Shown here: positions 56,188 to 64,000 of the stretch, piece by piece | How the letters are laid out: every line of letters begins with the position of its first letter | Numbering within the stretch: position 1 is the stretch's first letter | Assembly (NCBI GenBank): GCA_028386065.3 | Contig: JAKUCV010006854.1 | Span: forward strand, 1-64,000 | Direction of reading: 5' to 3' | Length of the DNA stretch: 64,000 nucleotides | Source: Turnera subulata | Taxonomy: Eukaryota; Streptophyta; Magnoliopsida; Malpighiales; Passifloraceae | Notes under the pieces: model-generated | Told to the model about the DNA's origin: nothing | What the model saw: only the letters and a program-made list of their open reading frames with translations | Databases searched by the model: none | Translations under genes and position numbers: made by a program

Positions 56188-59074
56188 TGTAACAGCCCGG
56201 GTAAAATCTATGTTTTTACCGGGACTGTAAAAGGATTTTTGTACAATAATTTATCATATGGAAATAAACTTTGGTAATTATTTCCTGGTAAACCGAGCAA
56301 CGGATCCGATTCCGAGTTTCACTCTATATCCCGGATATTTTTGCGGAATTTCCGTGACGAGTTGGAATTTTTTGAATTAGAAAAATGACGATTATACCCC
56401 TGAGTTTGTTAGAAAACCAAAGGAGGCTAGAGGGGCACAATAGACCTTTTATTGGGTCAAATTCTTTCTTTTATTCAACTGTTGGTGCGCACTATCACAG
56501 CCCCATTATTCACAAATGGTGCACTATAACATTTTCTTTATTATCTCCATCCTATATCCTATCTTCTTCAATATTTTGTTCATCTTTTTCCTGTTATAAA
56601 AACTATGATTTGATACCAGACACACCAAATACCCACTCTAAGAAGCAACTTAGAAATTGTCTGCTCATTCACTACACTTAGAATATTAGCTGCCAACTTC
56701 TTTTCTCTATAACGCACAAAAAAAAGAAGGAAAAACCACGCAGCACCGAGCCGAGACAAGCAACCGGTCTCGCTCCCCTGCCGACTACCACCATCAACCG
56801 CCACTGCCGCCACCACCATCGTGACCGGCCACCACCACACGTCGCCAACAACCCCGCCATCACCATTTCTTATTCCTCCTCCACCTTCCTCTTCACTACC
56901 GAGACCACCATCCACCACCGACGCCTCCACCGCCGACGCTACCCTCTCTCCCTCGCGACGAGCCGCCGGCAGATCCGTCTCCTTCCCCTCATTCCGCGCC
57001 GCCTGTGTTCACAGTCGCCGCCATCACCACACCTGCAGCGTTCTCCCACCGTTGCCTCACCGAGCAGAGTCACCCTCCCTCGTGGCGTCGCTCGCCTCGT
57101 CCACAGAACCGCCGCCACGCCTCCTCAGCCTCGCCGTTAGCTGCAGCTCGCAACGCCGTCGCCGTCCCTTGCTCAGTCACCGTCGTCGTCTGCAAAAACC
57201 GAGGTGAGCAGACCGAGTTCGACCCGGATGGGTCAAGACACGGGTCGGGTTGACCTGAGGTTAGCTGGGCTTATGGATCGTGTGTGTGTGGGCTGAGTGG
57301 AGTTGGGGTTGGGCTGGGCTGTTGGGTCTGGTTCCAGGCTGCGCGTGGGCCTGAGTCTGGGTTCCTGGTTGGGGCCTGGGCTTGGCACTGTGCATGGTCT
57401 GGGCCGACACTATTTGGCCCAGTCCGAAATTAAAAAAAAAAAAGAGGAATAAATCTGAAAGAAAAAGAATAATAATTATGGAAAAATAATAACTTTAGGA
57501 AAATAAAAATAATTTGTGGAAATAATATTTTGAGGAATATTTTGGGGGAAATAATATTCTGGAGATATAATTTTAGGGAAAGTATATGTAAATAGAGTAT
57601 AATAACTACTTTGAGAAATATTTGGGAAGGGTATATGGAATATGTAATTTTTAGGAAAATTCAAATAAAAAGTATTTGTGAAAAGAAATAAAGTGATTAT
57701 CATGTCATATTATTTTCAAGGAGACTAGGAAAATTAAAAAAAAAGGAAAGAAATTATTATACCCTTTGTAAAATTACTATGTAGTAATTATTCTAGGAAA
57801 GAATACATGTACCATAAGTACTTTGGGAGTATAAGCATACGTTATATTTTCAGGAAATTATGTTATGGTAATTACATTTTTGGAAAGGAAAATAAATGGT
57901 GAATGATGATGATAACGGGCCTTCACCGGGACGTAGACGAACCAGACTAGGTCTTATTTTTACGGTATAGCATCATTTGCATTTATGTGCATCTTATGTG
58001 AGTATATGCTATTGTTTGCTATTTAGGAGCTCATAACGAACAGTATCCCGAGGAACCGGAACTGGGACGATTTGAGGGCTTTCAGGAGTAGGGAAATCGG
58101 CTAAGGTGAGGATGGATAACCTTTGATATGTTGCACATGATGCTGTGTTTGTTTTTCTGTGATTATTTTGCCTGATTGAATTGCTGAGCCAATTGAGTTT
58201 GAGTATGGTATCATTGTTGTGGTTGTTGATTTGTTGATATACCGACATGATGAGATAGTTGGATGATTGGAAGTTGTGTTGACGACTTTATTGTCACGTG
58301 GAAAGTAGTGGTCTGACTCGATGGGTAAAGACTGTTTCGTGGTGGCCATGACCTGGGTTCTTGTGGAAGCATGTCTATGCTTGGGATGTCTATCCCATTG
58401 ATATATTTGGGATGTCTATCCCTGGGTTCTATTTTGTGATGTCTATCCCTGGGTTCTCTTGATTTTGGTCTGGCACCCGAAATATGTTGATATCCAGGTC
58501 TGATTCCTAGCTTGTCCAGTGATGGGGCCGGAAGATAAAATTGGAATTAAAAGTAATTATTCTTTTGGTCTTGGCTCAGTTATGTTTTGATTGTTTCACT
58601 GTTATGTCTTTGTTGGAATTTTATTTCGAAAGTATTGTGTTGCAAGCATATTGCTGTTTATCCTTCGTCGGTGAGCACTTCGGACTCACCCCTCGCCTGC
58701 GGGGTTTCATCCCTAGGATGAGTTGCTCGTAGTACAGGTACGTGGTTCGGCCAGCTGCTGTTTCCACTCCACCAGACTCCGGATCCATACCTCCGCCGCA
58801 TCTCATTCTAAGTCTTCCGCTGCTGAATATTATATGTTGCTGTATTTTACATGTTATTGTGTTGCTGTACTACTTACCTTGCTGTATCATGTATTATATG
58901 TTTCTACTACTGCTGTTGTGGCTTGAATAATGGTCCCCGGGGTCGGGTGACGGATGTTGTATTTGGAGGTTGCTTGTATTGCAATTTTATATTGTATGTA
59001 CTGTCTGCTACTGTAGTAAGAACAGTTCTGGCACGTGTTTACCGTGTACGGTAAATATGGGTCGGGGCGCTTCA
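56188..59074 (+). repeat. 3' LTR of the Tekay element
   Basis: 2887 bp with the same termini as the 5' LTR, followed by ATACA. One of its four hairpins (58436-58449) has lost pairing (GTGAT/ATCCC). Confidence 0.95.
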
Positions 59075-59079
59075 ATACA

Positions 59080-59984
59080 TATGGGAGAGCATACAAGTCA
59101 TGGAGTTGACGCATAATATGAGATTGCAGAAGGCAACGAGCACCATAGAAGCATAATCAATCAAAAAATTCGGAAGATGGGTTATTGAAATTGGCGATGG
59201 GACACAAACAGAAGGCTACAATGGCAGCTGGATAAACATTCCTGAGGACTTGCGATTACAACCAGGAGAAAATACATTCCAAACAATATTTAGCTCCACA
59301 TATCCAGATTTTTCAACCCGACAAAAGGACCTAAAATATTTGCATGAAAGGGAAAACTTGGCGCCGACAAACGAGGTAGTAACAGAATTGAATGAATATA
59401 TCATAAACAAAATAGAAGGAGAGGAAATGTGCTACCTAAGTAGTGACAGCATCTGCGCACAATCAACAACCATACCAGAACATGACATGTTATATCCGGT
59501 GGAATTCTTAAACAAGATCAAGATGTCTTGATTGCCGAACCAGGAATTGAAACTTAAAGTCGGGGTTCCAATCATGCTCCTACGTAACATCAACCCAATG
59601 GCTGGCCTTTGCAACGGAACGCGACTAATTGTAACACAACTAGGGAAATGGTTCATTGAAGCTGAGAAATTGGGAGAAGGAGATGTAGCAGAAAAAGTTT
59701 ATCTCTCACGAATGGTGATGTCAACAGATACAAAGTGGCCATTCAAACTAAGGAGACAGTTTCCAATAGCAATATGCTACGCGATGACAATAAACAAGAG
59801 CCAAGGACAACCACTCTCAAATGTGGGGCTGTACTTGCCAAAACAAGTCTTCACTCATGGCCAACTTTATGTGGCTCTATCACAGGTCACAAGCAGAGCA
59901 GGGCTGCAGATTTTAGTAGATGACGATGAATGCACGGACAAAAATGTAATGAAAAATATTGTTTTCCATGAAATATTTGATTAA
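59080..59984 (+). pseudogene. Helitron Rep-helicase, C-terminal PIF1 part
   Basis: Continues the frame that was open at 48524 (TCA TAC | ATA TGG across the insertion). PIF1-type C-terminal motifs are seen: [79 protein letters not shown] and [16 protein letters not shown], ending at TAA 59982-59984. Additional stops are TAA 59154-59156 and TGA 59529-59531. The unbroken ~150-codon end (59532-59984) shows decay is mostly by point mutation. There are no indels in this part. Confidence 0.85.
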
Positions 59985-62650
59985 TTTAATACACAAAAAG
60001 CCACTACAAGATTGAATATACCTCTCCTTCTCTCCTATAGTTCAAACTTTACCAAATTTTATAAATCAACGGATAAGTGTCGGCTTATTTAAGATATCTT
60101 ACTTACACACGAATTTTGAACCCTTTCATTCAAAAATTAGCTGTTGCTTTGAGAAAGTTGACATACTATAGAGTGAGGTGCTTAATTTACTCGGCCATTT
60201 ATGTGAGGGGAAACCAAGAAAACAACTAATAAGAAAAAGGCGAATAATAATAAAAACCAAGATAAAAATTAAAAAACGGAAAAATATTTAATATAAAAAA
60301 GGGGAAAATTTAAAAGTCAAAAAAGTTGTGTGTTCATGTATTTTCTATTTTCTACCAACTTCCTTTCAACATTTAAAAATATTTTAATATTAATAAAAAA
60401 TATTTTAAAAATTTATTTCAAATAAACTAAAGAAGCTTTTAAAAGAATTAAATATATCACATAATCAAATTTTTTATAAAATATTATATGTTTAAAAACT
60501 TAAAAAAACGTCACTTACATAATAATTTTTAAAAATATTTTCAAAGCCTTTTTAAATATCCCGAAAAAATAAAATAAATCTTTTAAGAGTGTTATTAGTA
60601 GCCTTTTACCTTCTATACTCATTTCCATTGTTAACTTAGAAGCATTAACTACCGAGAATAATGCTAGACAAATTTAAGGCAAACAAAATTAAAAGAGGAA
60701 AAAAATATGACTGTTATGTGCAAATTAGTATCCTTCTTCCTCCTATTCTCAAATTCATAAAACAAACAAAGATAACAAAATTCAGCATTCAAGAAGGGCT
60801 ATAAAATTTTAAAATCGGTTAAAATCCCAATTGAAATTATAAAGCGAATTTAAAAAATAAAAAGACCTGAAAAATTCTGCTAAAAAAGAATACGGGAGTG
60901 ATATTAATTGGGAAATTATTAGAATGACATCCTAAAGTGATTTCAAAAATTTACAAAAAATAATAAAATTAAATTTAAAAGAATTATAAAATATGAGAGA
61001 GTAAATTTAAAAAAAGGACTTCAAAAATTATATGAAAAAAACTGAAAATAAAAAAACACCCAAAAATATGACAGTTACAAAAAACCAAAAAATACGATTG
61101 AAATTCTAAAGTTATTCCAAAAAATTATAAGACCCCAAAAAATTTATAAAAAAAACAAATATGGGGCAGATTTAAAAAAGTATGTTTATTCCAACGACAT
61201 TCAAAAGTGCTTTACAAAAAAACCTTGGAAATAATATAAACAAAGCTTAAATGAATTTAAAAAATGAGAGTGTAAAGACAAAAAAAGGACTTCAAAAATA
61301 ATTTGAAAAGACTAGAACTTATGATTAAAAAAAACAAAATTAATCCTACGAAAGAATGATAGTACCGTAATTGATCAAAGAGCACAAAAAGTAAAAAAAA
61401 TATTGACACAAACAAACTGAATTTTTAACAAAAAAAGGGAGTGATATTAATTTGAGAATTATTCCAACCACATTCTAAATTACAAAAAAAATTAAAAATA
61501 ATTCCAAAGCCTTTTTAAAATATCCCAAAAAATTCAAAAACAACTTCTAAAAGTGTTATTAGTAACCTTTTACCTTCTATTCTCATTACCATTGTTAACT
61601 TAGAAGTATTAACTATCAAGAATAATGTTAGAAAAATTAAAAGTATACAAAATTAAAAGAGAATAAAATTTGATTATTAGGTGTAAAATTAGTATCCTTC
61701 TTCCTTCTATTCACAAATCGAAAAACACAAACCAGGATAACAACTATTAAGAAGTGAACCATACAATACTAATTTAGCATTCAAGAAGGGCTACTAAAAT
61801 TTAAAAACGGCTAAAATCCCAATTGAAATTCTAAAGTAATTACAAAAATTAATAAGACCAGAAAAATTTTGTTAAAAGCCAATAAAAAAATAATATGACA
61901 GTGATTTAAAAGCCAAAAAAACAAAAATATGACAGTGATTAAGTTTTGCAAAAAAACCAATGCTATTCTTAAGTGATTAAATCCCGGGAAATAATTATAA
62001 TAAAAACTAAAATAAATATAAAAAATGTGAGTGTTAAGACAACAGACCGAAAAGTAATTACGATTGCAAAAGTAGGAAAAACAAACGTTTTATCCTTCAC
62101 AAAATGAAACTTTTAAACCCTTAATACATAGAACGAAGAATTAAAAGTATTCGTGCATAGCATTAGCAGCATTTTGACAACTACAAACTAAAGCCAAGGT
62201 ATTTTAGTCATGAAAATGATTTGTCATGCTGATGGAATGGAATTGTCCTTTTCAATCGAAATTGACCAGTTCAAATTTCGTACACTTCTTTTCTTATACT
62301 TTTTGAGCATACTAATTCTTTACAATTTAAATTAGCATACTCTAATTTTGTATATGATTGAAAAAAAAGGTAATATTACCAAAGAACATAACAAATGCAA
62401 AAAAATCCAAAGATCACAATCAATTTTTAAAAATTAGATTGACAAAATTATCGGAAAAAAATGCAAACAAAAATATTATACAAAAAAATATTCCAAAAAA
62501 ATTATAAGTAATTTCAGAATTTCCATAACAATTGGTATTAAAATAATGAGGAGGAGAAAATCAAGGAGAAGATATAGAAATGGCAATGTATGATTCATCA
62601 CCCTATTACTATCTTAGAGTTGACCTGCCAAGGAGAAAAACAAGGAAATC
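59985..62650. repeat. Right AT-rich array of the Helitron region
   Basis: Two copies of a block of at least 230 bp lie about 966 bp apart. Landmarks are GTGTTATTAGTA.CCTTTTACCTTCTAT (near 60588 and 61552) and TTAGTATCCTTCTTCC (near 60726 and 61690). Related sequence is present in the left array in the same orientation (near 32572: TATTATTAGAAGTCCTTATC). No gene is seen. Confidence 0.6.
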
Positions 62651-62723
62651 AATATTAATTGTAATTTAAAACCGAAACTTTTACACCAATAATTTCTCAA
62701 ACAGGTATCTTCCCTACCCTTAT

Positions 62724-62732
62724 TTATATAAA
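62724..62732 (+). promoter_or_regulatory. TATA box of the right F-box gene
   Basis: TTATATAAAC lies about 60-65 bp upstream of the ATG pair at 62791/62794. The distance is similar to the left copy. Confidence 0.45.
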
Positions 62733-62790
62733 CTGACACTCTCTTACCCTCGCTAAGCATATGTTCTGATCAGTCATCTCAAACATATAC

Positions 62791-63501
62791 ATGATGTCTC
62801 CTCCAAAAAAAGGGAATGGAGAGTCATGGAAGACAAGATTCAACGATATACCAAATGATGTATTGAAAGAAATTTATGCCAAATTAGCTTCTGAATCGTT
62901 CATCAATTACATGAATGCTAAACAAACTTCCAAGGAGTTCCACAAAGCCGCAAACGACATGTATGTTCTCCAATATGTGAATGTTCAAGAATTTGAGCCC
63001 ATACCGTGGGTACGCAACGACAAGGCCATCAAGTTTCTCGAAAGCTGTAAAGACAGCGGAAATCCAGAAGCTTTATTTAAGCTGGGGATGGTAGAATTTT
63101 TCAACGAGAAGAAAGAAGAATCAGGGCTCCAACTTCTGACGAAAGCAGCCAAGAAAGGACATGCAGGTGCAAAGTATGTCAGTGGCATTATTTTGATATG
63201 TTATGGTGGAGAACAAAAAGAAGAAGGTATAGCCCTTCTTTTTGCATGCAGATCTCTACGTCCACGATTGGCAGAATGCAGAAAAGAGGCAAAACAAATT
63301 ATCTCAAAAATATGGAAAAAAAACATTGAAAGTGGCAAAAGTGAACAGAAGAAGACAACCTGTGATTGCAATGGAGGAAGAAGAAATAGTGCATGGGACA
63401 TAGAAGATCCTATAGACCCCAATAGTTTGTGTGATTGCTGCTTATGGAATCTTGAAGCAAGTAAGTTTTGCAACATGGTGAGGATAGGGGCCTATTGCTA
63501 A
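62791..63501 (+). CDS. F-box protein with Sel1-like repeats (At1g67623-like), intact
   Basis: An uninterrupted, intron-less frame of 236 codons. An F-box lies near residues 17-55 (FNDIPNDVLKEIYAKLASES... NAKQTSKEFHKAA), followed by two Sel1/TPR-like units (SGNPEALFKLGMVEFFN..., KGHAGAKYVSGIILICYGG). The C-terminal tail is Cys-rich (CDCNGG...CDCCLWNLEASKFC). Arabidopsis At1g67623-type proteins share this order and are predicted Skp1-Cullin-F-box adaptors. The start was taken as the first ATG; the second, one codon later, is equally possible. A decayed paralogue lies at 40283-41136 within the same Helitron region, so the gene may be Helitron cargo. Its intactness contrasts with the dead Rep-helicase. 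Confidence 0.75.
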   Translation: MMSPPKKGNGESWKTRFNDIPNDVLKEIYAKLASESFINYMNAKQTSKEFHKAANDMYVLQYVNVQEFEPIPWVRNDKAIKFLESCKDSGNPEALFKLGMVEFFNEKKEESGLQLLTKAAKKGHAGAKYVSGIILICYGGEQKEEGIALLFACRSLRPRLAECRKEAKQIISKIWKKNIESGKSEQKKTTCDCNGGRRNSAWDIEDPIDPNSLCDCCLWNLEASKFCNMVRIGAYC

Positions 63502-64000
63502 ATGTATGGATCCACATGGTTTTGCTATCAATAAGAAATATTCTCTAATCTTTATTTGGTCTTAAGATTGAGGCTACGTATGATCAGTGAGAACAAATTG
63601 GTTATTTTGCAACTCATTAGATTGTATGGATGGAATAATCGCATGAATATACGTTTTCCATTAACAACTCATCATACAATTGGAGACTGATCAGCCCAAA
63701 TCGGAAAAAGACGACCCACAAGCAAAATTTAAAACATGAAAAAGACACAAGAATTAGATATAGATTTATTTGCATATAGTACACCTAATATTATGAGACA
63801 ACCGAACACTAAATATATTCAAAACCTAAAAATTGTAAACCCCATATATGGCACTAAAAAATATTGACACTACGGGAGGGGGGAAAAAACCACCAAACAA
63901 AACAATAAAAACAAAACAAAAAAAAACTCATGCCAATCAAAACCAAAATAGAAAAAAAAAACTAAAAGTCTTTTAAACAAATACTAAAAAATCCAAACAC
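63502..64000. other. 3' flank, no gene seen
   Basis: AT-rich sequence ending in A-rich runs. I looked for a Helitron 3' hairpin with CTRR and found none that is convincing. Confidence 0.4.

Larger units (their letters stand above)
48530..59074 (+). mobile_element. Ty3/gypsy chromovirus, Tekay-like, full length with dead gag-pol
   Basis: 10,545 bp: LTRs 48530-51411 and 56188-59074, primer site at 51414, gag-pol 51535-56147, and a polypurine tract ending at 56187. ATACA flanks both ends (48525-48529 and 59075-59079). LTR length (2.9 kb), the TGTAACAGC terminus, the pol domain order and the C-terminal chromodomain-like tail point to Tekay/Del. The LTRs differ by about 12 substitutions in their first 640 bp, so the insertion is clearly older than the copia at 35369. 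It interrupts the Helitron helicase gene in sense orientation. Confidence 0.95.

Noticed and set aside
63500..64000. Helitron 3' end at CTAAT near 63545
   Set aside because: No GC-rich hairpin lies upstream within the required distance.

Overview
The window is nuclear DNA of a flowering plant, most likely a eudicot. The evidence is split genes with GT-AG introns, a 15-exon MUS81, a plant-type purple acid phosphatase, and plant-specific transposon lineages (Tekay-type Ty3/gypsy, Ale-like Ty1/copia, RPA-carrying Helitrons). The species cannot be named from the sequence. No rRNA, tRNA or CRISPR array was recognised.

Layout. Positions 1-877 are a reverse-oriented LTR fragment. 878-5870 is AT-rich intergenic DNA with a copia-like LTR (1362-1569), a candidate non-autonomous Helitron (1678-4324, minus) and short tandem duplications. 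5871-9553 holds a 5'-truncated purple acid phosphatase pseudogene. 10486-18204 (minus) is a full-length MUS81 gene, arranged tail to tail with the phosphatase.

18838-30353 is a nest of two related non-autonomous LTR elements in opposite orientation. The younger one (19596-27603) sits inside an LTR of the older one. Both keep Tekay-like LTRs; the younger also keeps the primer site and a gag start codon. In place of gag-pol they carry an antisense cassette of two small genes, each with its own TATA box. One gene encodes a basic, NLS-rich 125-residue protein. The other encodes a 124-residue unknown domain, joined in the younger copy to the first part of a LINE-type endonuclease. Codon-by-codon comparison of the two copies shows about twice as many synonymous as non-synonymous differences for both proteins. 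This is the most unusual content of the window.

From about 30354 to at least 63501 lies what appears to be one large autonomous-type Helitron, or what is left of it. It has AT-rich arrays on the left, in the middle and on the right, an RPA70-like single-strand DNA-binding gene (33470-35390), two F-box/Sel1-type genes (40283-41136 decayed, 62791-63501 intact), and a decayed Rep-helicase gene (45017-48529, resuming at 59080-59984). Two LTR retrotransposons have landed in it. A 4.6-kb copia (35369-39983, TSD GAACA) hit the last codons of the RPA gene. A 10.5-kb Tekay chromovirus (48530-59074, TSD ATACA) split the helicase. Neither Helitron terminus was found, so the extent of that element is an inference. 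All autonomous coding regions (Rep-helicase, Tekay gag-pol, copia gag-pol) carry stops or frameshifts. MUS81 and the right F-box gene look intact, apart from one odd splice site in MUS81.
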